DNA of 40,426 nt from Methanomicrobiales archaeon HGW-Methanomicrobiales-2 (GCA_002839645.1 PGYL01000014.1:47233-87658), one strand, 5' to 3'; shown: positions 8,136 through 16,395, counted from the stretch's first letter. Made by a program: numbers and translations. Notes: generated by a model from the sequence alone, not told the origin.

Positions 8136-8719
8136 AACCTTCGTTTGATATCCTGATCGTCGGGATCGGCGGCCAGGGGACCGTGCTCGCCTCGAATGTC
8201 CTTGGCGAGGCATGCATCATCGAGAATCGGACCGTCCGGAGCGCCGAGACTCACGGCATGGCACAGCGCGGCGGGTCGGTGGAGAGCCATATCCGCATCG
8301 ACGGTGAGTTCGGATCCCTGATCGTGCCGGGGACGGCCGATCTCCTGATCGCCTTCGACCTCCTCGAGGCCCTCCGCTATCGTCACTACCTGTCGGCCGG
8401 GGGGAAACTCGTGGTGAACCGGCACCTGGTCGTCCCCACATCGGTCTACCAGCAGGACCTGGACGTGCCCGACGAGGAGAGCATCCTTGCCGCGCTCTCC
8501 GACCTCGACGTCACCTGCATCGACGCCGCGAACCTCGCAGAGGAGGCAGGGAGCATCCTTTCGCAGAATATCGTGATGCTCGGGGCTGCGTCCACCGATA
8601 TCCCTCTCCGGCCCGAGACCCTCGAAGAGGCGGTGCGGCGGTGCGTCCCCAAAAAGACCGTCGAAGTCAACGCCAGAGCCTTCCAGCTCGGGCGGAAGAA
8701 GGGTGCCGGCACGCCCTGA
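8132..8719 (+). CDS. iorB: Indolepyruvate:ferredoxin oxidoreductase, beta subunit
   Basis: The small subunit (195 residues) of the IorAB complex, belonging to the gamma-domain family of 2-oxoacid:ferredoxin oxidoreductases. It opens MKPSFDILIVGIGGQGTVLA, with the family's GIGGQG motif at about residues 11-16, then THGMAQRGGSVESHIR, the other conserved block. It starts inside the iorA stop (ATGA), so both subunits should be made in equal amounts. A longer frame reading through this region exists in another phase but is arginine- and proline-rich and not credible. Confidence 0.95.
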   Translation: MKPSFDILIVGIGGQGTVLASNVLGEACIIENRTVRSAETHGMAQRGGSVESHIRIDGEFGSLIVPGTADLLIAFDLLEALRYRHYLSAGGKLVVNRHLVVPTSVYQQDLDVPDEESILAALSDLDVTCIDAANLAEEAGSILSQNIVMLGAASTDIPLRPETLEEAVRRCVPKKTVEVNARAFQLGRKKGAGTP

Positions 8720-8830
8720 GTGAGGGTCTCCGGACCCGGCAGTTCCTATTTTACGCATAGCAGGGCGCCGCAACAGGAACAGCCGTACCCCGGTGTTGAG
8801 ATCATCCCGGGGAGCGCCGCCCGGAACCTG

Positions 8831-8836
8831 TATTAA
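8831..8836 (+). promoter_or_regulatory. TATA box for the Rsm22-type gene
   Basis: TATTAA lies 24-29 bases before the ATG at 8860, giving a leaderless transcript separate from iorAB. Confidence 0.45.
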
Positions 8837-8859
8837 CCACCCCGCCGAGCTGGTACGCC

Positions 8860-10377
8860 ATGACCGAGCGGGATACAGTTGCAGCACTGAAGCGTCTTGC
8901 AGGCGCAAAGCCCGAGTTCCGGCTCTCGGAACTACAGGAAGACCCGGGCGAAAGGCAGTCGCTCGAGCGCCTCGCCGGTGAGATCCGCCCGCACCTCGAC
9001 GGCCTCGGCCTCACCCTCAGGCCCGCCGGCGACGATTACGTGATCAGCCGCCTCTCAGCGGACAGGCCGTTCACGGTCAGCGATATCGGGCGGCTGCGGC
9101 AACTCGCGTTCTTCCGGAACCCGGAGATCCCGGACTATATTCAGCAGCGAATCGAGTCCTACATTGCAAAGAAGACCGCCAAGTCCTGGGACGACCCGGC
9201 CGTGCTCGACCGGATGGCGAACGCCATCCTCGTCCAGAAGGGCCAGTACTGGAAAGAGCGGCAGGTGAGCTACCGGAAGGCCTACCCGGTCCTCGGCTAC
9301 CTGGCCTACCACGCCCCCGTCTACCTGGTGCAGTTCGAGCACATCTTCTGGCAGCTCATCAACCAGGGACTCGCAAAACCGCACATGCGCATCCTGGACG
9401 TGGGCACCGGACCGGGGATCGTGCCGCTCGCCGTCATCGACCTCCTCGGAAGGATCGGGAGCGGCACGGCCGAAATTTACGCCGTCGAGCGCTCCGAAGA
9501 GCATTTCGAGGCATACAATGCCCTCGTCCCGGCAGCGGCCGAAGCGCAGGGAAACATGGTGCAGGTCCATAAGCCCATCCGTGGAGATATCGGAGCGCTC
9601 GCCGCGAAAGACCTGCCCGACAAAATAGACCTGATGGTCTTTTCGAATGTCTTGAACGAACTCCGTCACCTGGATCATGAGGGGCGTGCCGACCTCGTCG
9701 CCCGTCTTGCCGACCGCCTCGCGCCCGATGGGACGATCGTCGTCGTGGAGCCGGCGGACCTCGCCAACTCGACCGCCATGCGCCAGACCGTGCGCGCGAT
9801 CGCGAACCGGGGCCTGACCATCCACAGCCCCTGCTCGTTCATCTGGGAGACCGCATGCAACCCCGTGCGGTGCTGGACCTTCGAGCAGAAGACCAATATC
9901 CACCAAACGCGGCTGATGGAGCGTCTCGCAGGGAGGGCGGACGGCTACCGGTTCATCAACGTCGATATCAAATACTCCTCCGCACTCCTGCGGAAGGATA
10001 AGAAGGCGCAGCAGACCTACCGGGTCCCGCCGGGAGCAAAAGTCGCCCGCCTCTCCCACCTCCACCAGCACGTAGATCGGAAGATCAACGTGGTCGCCGC
10101 GCTGATGTCCGGGAACCTCGGCGACAACCGGACGAAGGTCTACAAGGTCTGCGACGGGACACCCGCAAGCCCGGCCTATGTCGTGGTCCCGGCGACCCTC
10201 CGGGGTCCGAACCGCGACGCGCTCCGAGATATAGCCTATGGCGATATCATCCGGTTTTACGGGACCCTCGTCCGTTTCAACAAGGACCATAACGCGTACA
10301 ACCTGGTGGTCCTGCCGGGAACCCGGATCGAGCCGATCGGATGCCCGGCGGGAGAGGCTGCCGGGACAGCCACGTAG
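8860..10377 (+). CDS. Rsm22-family methyltransferase-like protein
   Basis: A 505-residue protein of the family that includes mitochondrial Rsm22/METTL17, a small-ribosomal-subunit assembly factor. The SAM-binding motif I is ILDVGTGPG at 178-186, and SNVLNELRH is the family's post-motif block. Cysteines C325, C333 and C338 (in SPCSFIWETACNPVRCW), perhaps with C431, match the place where METTL17 binds a 4Fe-4S cluster; the spacing differs, so this is inference. The first 90 residues look like a helical or winged-helix extension. The last 80 (IIRFYGTLVRFNKDHNAYNL) look like an OB-like beta domain. Known members are often poor methyltransferases, so it may act in 30S assembly rather than catalysis. 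Monocistronic. Confidence 0.8.
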   Translation: MTERDTVAALKRLAGAKPEFRLSELQEDPGERQSLERLAGEIRPHLDGLGLTLRPAGDDYVISRLSADRPFTVSDIGRLRQLAFFRNPEIPDYIQQRIESYIAKKTAKSWDDPAVLDRMANAILVQKGQYWKERQVSYRKAYPVLGYLAYHAPVYLVQFEHIFWQLINQGLAKPHMRILDVGTGPGIVPLAVIDLLGRIGSGTAEIYAVERSEEHFEAYNALVPAAAEAQGNMVQVHKPIRGDIGALAAKDLPDKIDLMVFSNVLNELRHLDHEGRADLVARLADRLAPDGTIVVVEPADLANSTAMRQTVRAIANRGLTIHSPCSFIWETACNPVRCWTFEQKTNIHQTRLMERLAGRADGYRFINVDIKYSSALLRKDKKAQQTYRVPPGAKVARLSHLHQHVDRKINVVAALMSGNLGDNRTKVYKVCDGTPASPAYVVVPATLRGPNRDALRDIAYGDIIRFYGTLVRFNKDHNAYNLVVLPGTRIEPIGCPAGEAAGTAT

Positions 10378-10427
10378 GTTCGCGGAGAGGGAGAGCCGGG
10401 CAGAGGATCAGAGGAAGTTTGGGGGGA

Positions 10428-10447
10428 GTTCTATCGGCCGATAGAAC
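10428..10447. repeat. Perfect 20-base palindrome between convergent genes
   Basis: Half-site GTTCTATCGG followed at once by its exact complement. It lies 51 bases after the Rsm22-type stop and 4 bases beyond the stop of the convergent bactofilin-like gene. It could form a cruciform or an RNA stem on either strand, so a bidirectional terminator or a protein-binding site are both possible. No T-run follows it. Confidence 0.6.
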
Positions 10448-10450
10448 GGG

Positions 10451-11431
10451 TTACGCCGCCCCTCCACTCGCACGGAGCGGGGAGACGCCCCTGAGTGCAT
10501 AGAGCAGCCCCCCGTAGCCGAGGCTGACCGCGATGACCTGAACGATCGTCCCGAGCACCGGAATGAAGATGAGGACCTGCAGGATCACGAACCCCAGGAC
10601 AAATATCCACGCATTCCCCGGCCTCCATCCAGCCCGGGAGGCGATAACGTCCCCGAGGGCATATGCGACAAAGAGCGACGAGAGCATCAGGGCAACGATG
10701 AAGAGCAGCCCGCCGACGAGCGCGAGAGGGAGACCGATGATCGTGACTGCGACGATGAGGAGGATGATCGCCGATACGATGATCGCAACGAACCCGAGGA
10801 CCGTGAGGACGACCGGACTCTTCTCGACCTGCCAGACCACCGCCGCGAACGGGCCGGGAAATACCCTGATGAGGAGGAGCCCGAGGATCAGGAATCCAAT
10901 GGCGGCGAGCACCGAGAAGAGGCCCGGGAATGGTGATTCCGGCTCCTCCTCCTCAAACGTCACGTTCCCGGCCGTGCCGGTGTTGTTGAAGGTCTCGCCC
11001 GATACCGTCAGGTTACCCAGGACCGATCCGGCGTTCGTGACCTGTCCCGCGCTGATGAATGCGTCACGCTCGATGACGGCATCCTCCCCGATCCGGACCG
11101 TGCCCCCGGTTATGAGGGCGTTCGTTGCGTTTCCGTTCAGTTCGATCTCGCCCCCGGCGGCGAGCACCTTCCCGCCGACGTCGCCGTTGATGATCAGGGT
11201 GCCTCCCGCGGCGATGATATCGCCGGCGACCGGCGCATCCACCGTCACCATACCCCCGGCGACCGTCAGGCTGTCAACAGGGGCGCTGATGGTCACGGAC
11301 CCGCCCGAGGCGACCACGTCGTCGGCGATGGGAGTGTCGACCACCGGCTGGTCCCCGCCAAGGAAGGTGAGCGCCTGGGCTCCGGACGGGATGAGCAGCA
11401 GACCGAGGATGAGCACTGTCAGATGCTTCAT
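10451..11431 (-). CDS. Exported bactofilin-like beta-solenoid protein with membrane C-terminus
   Basis: A 326-residue protein. From the ATG at 11431 it has a clear signal peptide (MKHLTVLILGLLLIPSGAQA). Residues 25-155 are a series of short repeats such as VASGGSVTISAPVDSLTVAG and IIAAGGTLIINGDVGGKV, the pattern of a right-handed beta-solenoid of the bactofilin (polymer-forming) type. An acidic linker (EEEEPESP) precedes five or six membrane helices. The solenoid would therefore lie outside the membrane, unlike classical cytoplasmic bactofilins. The longer frame from 11503 adds 24 residues without a signal-like pattern and was rejected. Its function is unknown; a cell-surface scaffold is possible. 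Confidence 0.75.
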   Translation of the reverse strand: MKHLTVLILGLLLIPSGAQALTFLGGDQPVVDTPIADDVVASGGSVTISAPVDSLTVAGGMVTVDAPVAGDIIAAGGTLIINGDVGGKVLAAGGEIELNGNATNALITGGTVRIGEDAVIERDAFISAGQVTNAGSVLGNLTVSGETFNNTGTAGNVTFEEEEPESPFPGLFSVLAAIGFLILGLLLIRVFPGPFAAVVWQVEKSPVVLTVLGFVAIIVSAIILLIVAVTIIGLPLALVGGLLFIVALMLSSLFVAYALGDVIASRAGWRPGNAWIFVLGFVILQVLIFIPVLGTIVQVIAVSLGYGGLLYALRGVSPLRASGGAA

Positions 11432-11573
11432 GCGGCAGGGATAGATCGCTCTCCAGAAAAAAGTTCGTGCGGAGGGGGGAGAAGCGTTCTTCGCAACCGT
11501 CAAGGAGGCTTACTGCCCGGGTTCGTCCCGGTGGTGCAGGACCCGTGAGGCGGTGTGAGAGGCCTCCCGGCAT

Positions 11574-11603
11574 AAAAATCGTAGCGGAAAGGAGGTCCGC
11601 TAC
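11574..11603 (-). terminator. Hairpin plus U-run after the S24-like gene
   Basis: On the minus strand GTAGCGGA pairs with TCCGCTAC (positions 11596-11603 and 11581-11588) around a seven-base loop, followed by GATTTTT. The stem starts at the stop codon of the upstream gene. This has the form of a factor-independent terminator. Confidence 0.65.
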
Positions 11604-12232
11604 ACCAACTTCGCAAGGCGGCTCTTGAGTTCGGCGAGCGCCCCGTCTTTCCCGGGGACATCCGACTCCTGGATAGAACGAATGTTCTCCTCGACTGATG
11701 TGGCGAGCCACTCCTTCGGAACGCCGGATGCCGGGAAGAGCTCCTGCCACTCATCCGAACCGAACGGAATGACCTTGACCAGTTTCCCGAGGACATTCCA
11801 ATCGACGACCCGGTAGTCCTCTCCGGTGCTGGTATCCGCGACCTGTATCGATCTGTCCTCATTGCACTCGATGACCCGGCCGTGGATGACGTAGACACTC
11901 ACCTCGTCCTTGTCGGTGAAGGTGATCTGTACCACGTCCCCCGGCTGCGGGCTCTCGGGAACCATGTAGAGGGCGATATCACCCGGATACATCAGGTCCG
12001 GTTCGTACCGGTCTGCAATACCGATGTACCCGGTGTCGGAGACATAGAGCCGGAGGTATTCCTGGTAGAACTTCCGGACGATCCAGTAGACGGCTCCCGG
12101 ATGTGTCTCCGCCAATTTCAGGAGGAGATTGTGGATGGCGCTCGGGATGCTCTCCGGCCGTTCCAGCACCTCACGTGCCAGCCTCTCATACGCTTCTACA
12201 ACCCCGGCCTCTGTCTGCGTTGCCTGTTCCAT
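11600..12232 (-). CDS. Unrecognised protein with an S24/LexA-like, apparently inactive fold
   Basis: 210 residues, no signal or membrane helix. Residues 1-65 are helical (AYERLAREVLERPESIPSAI). Residues 70-155 follow the S24 peptidase outline: YEPDLMYPGDIALYMV, then PQPGDVVQITF, then YVIHGRVIE and ADTSTGEDYRVV before WNVLGKLVKVI. In active LexA/CI-like proteins the first block is GDSMEP..GD with the nucleophilic serine, and the later strand carries the lysine. Here serine is replaced (ADRYEP) and no lysine is at the equivalent place, so cleavage is not expected. The resemblance is by eye only. It is divergent from an equally unknown gene at 12457 and ends in a strong hairpin terminator. Confidence 0.65.
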   Translation of the reverse strand: MEQATQTEAGVVEAYERLAREVLERPESIPSAIHNLLLKLAETHPGAVYWIVRKFYQEYLRLYVSDTGYIGIADRYEPDLMYPGDIALYMVPESPQPGDVVQITFTDKDEVSVYVIHGRVIECNEDRSIQVADTSTGEDYRVVDWNVLGKLVKVIPFGSDEWQELFPASGVPKEWLATSVEENIRSIQESDVPGKDGALAELKSRLAKLV

Positions 12233-12265
12233 ATCAACAACCCCGCCGCATAGTGCCGGTGGTAG

Positions 12266-12273
12266 GATAAAAG
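12266..12273 (-). promoter_or_regulatory. TATA-like element for the S24-like gene
   Basis: Minus strand CTTTTATC, 34-41 bases before the ATG at 12232. Confidence 0.4.
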
Positions 12274-12362
12274 TGTTCCTCCGAAGATTTCCTCTGCATC
12301 GTCCGGGTCAATCCCGGCATCCATCCCCGTACCGGCCCGCGAGAAGGAGAGGCTGCCAATCC

Positions 12363-12398
12363 CCGCCACCGGGTGGGGGGTAGGAACGCCGGTGGCGG
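12363..12398. repeat. Ten-base inverted repeat in a divergent intergenic region
   Basis: CCGCCACCGG and its exact complement CCGGTGGCGG are separated by 16 bases. It lies between two divergent genes, just upstream of the TATA element of the rightward one. It could be an operator for a dimeric regulator or a structural stem. No T-run follows. Confidence 0.5.
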
Positions 12399-12412
12399 AG
12401 AGAACTATAATG

Positions 12413-12420
12413 CTTATATT
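12413..12420 (+). promoter_or_regulatory. TATA box for the gene at 12457
   Basis: CTTATATT lies 37-44 bases before the ATG. The resulting short leader contains an AGAGGAT element placed to act as a ribosome-binding site. Confidence 0.5.
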
Positions 12421-12456
12421 CGACCGTGACCATACAGTAAAGCAGAGGATATTGAT

Positions 12457-12888
12457 ATGGGTGGCATAAAGAATTCTACGTATCTTGATGTCCAGAAGGC
12501 CCTTGCCCGGCGTTTCTCTTCCCGGGACGGGTGGCAGTTTGCATGGTCCCCCACCTACGGCAGTGTGCAGCCGGAATGTATGCTCTCCCGCCGGGTCGCC
12601 GGCAGGACAGAGCGGGTGGTCGTGAACGTGAAGATGGCCTCCGAAGTCCTGATGGATACCGTCGAAGAACTCCAGAGCCAGTGCCGGACACTTGCTGCAG
12701 GCAACGTCGACGTCGATAAAACGGTTCTGGTCGTCCCCGGCGGGGCGAACGTCTCCCGGGTCCCCGAAGGGATTGAAATCCTGGAGATGGATAAGTGGCA
12801 GATCGTCGGCGGTCGGATCGCCTGGTCAAAGAACATCGAGAGGAGCGCGTTCCTTGAGGAGGAGCGCGCGAAAAGGGGCCTGGCATAA
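12457..12888 (+). CDS. Unrecognised protein, degenerate restriction-endonuclease-like fold
   Basis: 143 residues, soluble. I do not recognise the family. The middle reads like the core of a PD-(D/E)XK nuclease: CMLSRR, then a strand RVVVNVKMASEV followed by a helix with VEELQSQCRTL, then a strand KTVLVVPGG. In active nucleases the strand would carry E-x-K; here it is NVK, so the acidic residue is missing and activity is unlikely (inference by pattern). The C-terminus is charged (FLEEERAKRGLA). It is divergent from the S24-like gene across an inverted repeat and convergent with polB, with only 24 bases between the stops. A regulatory or DNA-binding role would fit but is not shown. Confidence 0.6.
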   Translation: MGGIKNSTYLDVQKALARRFSSRDGWQFAWSPTYGSVQPECMLSRRVAGRTERVVVNVKMASEVLMDTVEELQSQCRTLAAGNVDVDKTVLVVPGGANVSRVPEGIEILEMDKWQIVGGRIAWSKNIERSAFLEEERAKRGLA

Positions 12889-12912
12889 AGCGCCCTGCCC
12901 CTCAAACTCTTC

Positions 12913-15363
12913 TTACAACCCAAAATCAAAGAGCGTCGTCCTCGAGGGGTCGACGTCGTGCCAGTCCCACCCGAGCGGTTCGATGATCCTTGAGAGAGGA
13001 CCCTTGAGTGTCTTTTCAAGCATTGTCTCCCAGTCGACGACGAACTCGGGCGGCACCTGGTCGGCATACTCGAAGCAGACCACGTCCGTTCTCGGGTACT
13101 TCGCCGTGACGGTCTTGATGTAGACGCGCTTGGGTTTGCTGCCCCGCTTGAAGTCGGTCCCGAGATGCTCGTTCGAGTACTTGGCGCCCCGGATATGGGC
13201 GTCGTCGTTCTCGTAACTATCCAGGTTCTTCCCGATACCGCCGGGAATACCGGCCTCGTCGAGGGGATACTCCCCGCGGCGGTACTTCCTGATGACGTCG
13301 CGCAGGTACGCCTGCACGTCAGTGAACGCGTCCCCGCGGAGGATCATCTCGATGACGGCGCGCTGCACTTCCCGCGTGATCTGCGGTGAATCGCTCCGCC
13401 GGATCTCGAACCCGACGACATCGATCTCGTCGACGTCCTTGCCTTCCTTCCAGACCAGGTGCCCGGCGTAGCGCTTCTTCTTACCGGCCTGGAAGAAGCG
13501 CTGGTAGACCTTCTCGAACTTGATGGAGAAGTAGTGCGTATCGGCGTTCAGTTCGGCCTTCGCGAAGTCACTGTAACTCGCGTTTAACCGGGCCTCGATC
13601 GCCCTCGCCCGTGCGATGGTCTCCTCAAGAGTCCCCGGCGGGACCTCGACCATGCAGGAGTCGGTGTCGCCGTAGAGGACCGTGTACCCAAGACCGGTGA
13701 TGATGTCACGGGTATGCCTGATGATCGCCCGGCCGACCGAGGTGACGGCCGACCCGATCTCGCGGTCGTAGAGCCTGAACCGGGTGTAGCCCGAGACCCC
13801 GTAGTAGGAGTTCATGATCACCTTCAGGACGTTCTGCTGGAGATCGTAGAGGACGTATTCCGCCGACCCAAAGGGGTACTGGTTGCGCAGGCGTTTGCGC
13901 TCGTCTCGCTCCCCGAGGAGTTCGGCGAGGATGCTCCTTGTTAACCCGTCCGGCTCCCGGGAGAATCGGACGCCGTTTGGCGCCCGCAGTTCGCCGTCCG
14001 GGTTCTTCGTCTCGGGGGAGGCGTTGATCGTCATCATCGCCATCGGGTAGAGCGACTTTAAGTCGAGGACCACCACGTTCTCCCTGAGGCCCGTCGCAGG
14101 CTCAAAGACGGTCGCCCCCTCGAACTCGTCCCCGGCGGCGAGTCCCTTGGAGGGGAGGACGAACGTGCCCGAGGCCTTCCGCAGGACGTAGATGTCGATG
14201 ACGTTTGAAGAGTTCAGCGTCCGGTCGAGCGGGCACCCAACATACCGGGAGATCTCCCGGTAAAAGTCGATGATGTTGTCTTTTCTGTCGATCCCGACAC
14301 AGAGTTCGACGTCACGGCAGTTGTATTCCACGAGCCGTGCCGGGTCGGATTGCCAGAGCGCCGTGATCGTCCCGGTGTAGCGGACCTTCGTGATCCCGAG
14401 TTCATCTCCGGCGACCGCATCGAGCCGGTAAGACTCCTTCTGGGCCAGGTGTATCTTCCGGTAGGCGGAAAGAAGGTCGAAGACCGCCCTCCCCCGGACG
14501 GCGTTCCGCTCGGTCTGCCCGGGGAGACGCGCGAGGTCCTCAGGCCTGATGCCGAGCGTCGCCATCCGTTTCAGGACGTAGGGGATATCGAACTCCACGA
14601 AGTTCCAGCCCGAGAGGATGTCAGGGTCGCGCTCCCTGACGTAGGTGATAAGTCCGCGGAGCATCGCCACCTCATCCGGGTACCGGACGACCCGGTGCTG
14701 CTCGTGGATACGAAGTCCGGGATCATCGACGGGCGCATCGCCCGGCACCCCGCCGGGCCGCCAGAGGAGGGTTGTATAGTCCCCGTCAAACGAGTCCCAG
14801 CAGGTTACGCAGATGACCGGGTCCCGCTCGGGCTCGGGGAACCCCTGCTCGTCCACGCACTCGATATCCATGATACAGGTCCGGGCAGGAGCCTTGATAT
14901 CGACCGGTACGAGTTCGCGGTAGTCGATCACGGAGACGCCGGCGGGGAGTTCCACCCCTGCGGAGAGACCGCAGTCGATCATGAACCGGGTGGCAAACGG
15001 GATATCGGCCTCATAGTGCTGCGAAAATAGGTCGCGGACGTTCCGGACGTCGCTCGGGCGCCGGGTATAGAGGCGCCGGAGCGGCTCGCCGCGGATGGAG
15101 CGGTAGGTTGTCCCGGCCTCCAGGTCGACCTCCTGCGGGAGGGATCGCCCCTCCACCAGACCGGCGGGCACGTAGAAGTAGGGCCGAAAACCGGTCACGT
15201 CGATCTTGACCGCCCTCCCGGAGGTGTCCCGGCCGAAGATGTGGATGACCGGGATCTCACCGCCGACGCTGTACTCCACCTGGTGAATGCCGACCCGGAC
15301 CTTCCCGAAGTCGTCTAAGGTGGCCGCGGTGCTCATATGGGACTCCAGCACCTGATCAGTCAT
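12913..15363 (-). CDS. polB: DNA polymerase, family B
   Basis: Replicative or repair family B polymerase with 3'-5' proofreading, 816 residues. Exonuclease motifs are intact: DIE at 166-168, NFVEFD (Exo II) and YNCRDVE (Exo III). Polymerase motifs are intact too: motif A DLKSLYP at 434-440, motif B KVIMNSYYG, motif C YGDTDS at 564-569. The start at 15363 is preceded by AGGAG five bases upstream and overlaps the end of mdh by eight bases, so the two genes are cotranscribed. The open frame runs 66 codons further into mdh but that part is a shadow. A second ATG nine codons in, beginning MSTAATLDDF, is an alternative. Confidence 0.96.
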   Translation of the reverse strand: MTDQVLESHMSTAATLDDFGKVRVGIHQVEYSVGGEIPVIHIFGRDTSGRAVKIDVTGFRPYFYVPAGLVEGRSLPQEVDLEAGTTYRSIRGEPLRRLYTRRPSDVRNVRDLFSQHYEADIPFATRFMIDCGLSAGVELPAGVSVIDYRELVPVDIKAPARTCIMDIECVDEQGFPEPERDPVICVTCWDSFDGDYTTLLWRPGGVPGDAPVDDPGLRIHEQHRVVRYPDEVAMLRGLITYVRERDPDILSGWNFVEFDIPYVLKRMATLGIRPEDLARLPGQTERNAVRGRAVFDLLSAYRKIHLAQKESYRLDAVAGDELGITKVRYTGTITALWQSDPARLVEYNCRDVELCVGIDRKDNIIDFYREISRYVGCPLDRTLNSSNVIDIYVLRKASGTFVLPSKGLAAGDEFEGATVFEPATGLRENVVVLDLKSLYPMAMMTINASPETKNPDGELRAPNGVRFSREPDGLTRSILAELLGERDERKRLRNQYPFGSAEYVLYDLQQNVLKVIMNSYYGVSGYTRFRLYDREIGSAVTSVGRAIIRHTRDIITGLGYTVLYGDTDSCMVEVPPGTLEETIARARAIEARLNASYSDFAKAELNADTHYFSIKFEKVYQRFFQAGKKKRYAGHLVWKEGKDVDEIDVVGFEIRRSDSPQITREVQRAVIEMILRGDAFTDVQAYLRDVIRKYRRGEYPLDEAGIPGGIGKNLDSYENDDAHIRGAKYSNEHLGTDFKRGSKPKRVYIKTVTAKYPRTDVVCFEYADQVPPEFVVDWETMLEKTLKGPLSRIIEPLGWDWHDVDPSRTTLFDFGL

Positions 15364-16222
15364 CGAATCTCCTGCAGAGGCCCTGCACGAACGCTCCCGC
15401 CTCTGCCATCTTCGCAGCTTCCCAGGTATCGAGGTCCCACTCCTCGATGCCGAGGATACCCTCGCGGCCGATCCGGGCAGGAACGCCGAGCGAGCAGCCG
15501 GAGAGACCGTATTCGCCGTCAAGCACGCACGAGCAGGAGAGCACCTCCCGCCGGTCCTCAAGGACCGCGCGGATCAGCATGGCGATGTGGTATGCAGGGC
15601 CAAAGACCGTGCCGCCCTTGCCGCGGATCACCTCCATGCTCGCGCCCTGCATCCGGGAGAGGATCGCTTCCCGCTCATCGAGGCCGAGATTGGCACCGGC
15701 CTTCGAGAAAAGCGGCACCTGGTGCTCGCCGTGCTCGCCAAGCACCCAGGCGGGCCCAAAGACCCCCGCCTCACCGAGGAAGCGGGCAAAGCGAGTGCTG
15801 TCGAGCTGGCCGCCAAAGCCGATGCACTGCCGCCGGTCGATGCCCATCATCTTCCAGAGGCCGTAGTTGTTCGCGTCCATGGGGTTCGTGACGGTGATGG
15901 CGACCCCGGAGAACCCCTGCAGGTGCTCGCTGCAGCGCTTCGCCACCGGGATATTGGCCTCGAGGAGATCGGCGCGGGTCTTGATATCGGGCGTCCTCGG
16001 GGTGCCTGCCGCAAAAACGAAGACATCGGCTTCCCGCATCGCTGCCACATCGGTGGAGACCGTGACGTCGATACCCGTGTGCTGCAGGTCGAGCACCTGT
16101 GCCCGGAGGATGGGCTCGTATGCGTCATGGAGGATGATCTCATCGACGAGGCCAAGCGCAGCGGAGAGAAACGCCGTCTCGCCCCCCACCTTTCCTACAC
16201 CTAAGATTGCGAGCGAGGTCAT
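15356..16222 (-). CDS. mdh: Malate dehydrogenase (LDH/MDH family)
   Basis: NAD(P)-dependent interconversion of malate and oxaloacetate, 288 residues. The Rossmann motif is GVGKVG at 8-13. An aspartate (D33) ends the second strand, as in NAD-preferring members. Substrate-binding arginines are R76, R83 and R144 (in AAGTPRTPDIKTR and DSTRF). The catalytic histidine is H164 in LGEHGEHQVP. Archaeal MDHs of this branch resemble lactate dehydrogenases, and the active-site arginine in GTPR supports a dicarboxylic substrate; lactate activity cannot be excluded from sequence. It is first in a leftward pair with polB, an odd metabolic partner. Confidence 0.9.
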   Translation of the reverse strand: MTSLAILGVGKVGGETAFLSAALGLVDEIILHDAYEPILRAQVLDLQHTGIDVTVSTDVAAMREADVFVFAAGTPRTPDIKTRADLLEANIPVAKRCSEHLQGFSGVAITVTNPMDANNYGLWKMMGIDRRQCIGFGGQLDSTRFARFLGEAGVFGPAWVLGEHGEHQVPLFSKAGANLGLDEREAILSRMQGASMEVIRGKGGTVFGPAYHIAMLIRAVLEDRREVLSCSCVLDGEYGLSGCSLGVPARIGREGILGIEEWDLDTWEAAKMAEAGAFVQGLCRRFDD

Positions 16223-16395
16223 TGTATCGGTCCTATATGTAGATAACAGTGAAAGAGTGTGCGCGCCAAAGAGCCCTGCTGCATGGAGAATAACGATCCG
16301 GCAGGGAAAAGGGGCGCTTTACCGTCTTCCGTTCCGGCATCCGGGCTCCGGAGAACGGAGCACATATTTCTTCTCCAGTACACTTGGCGCGAGGG

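Noticed and set aside
8132-8719. A long arginine-rich reading frame across iorA and iorB
   Set aside because: It is a shadow of the GC-rich coding strand. The IorB frame has clear family motifs and an ATGA coupling.
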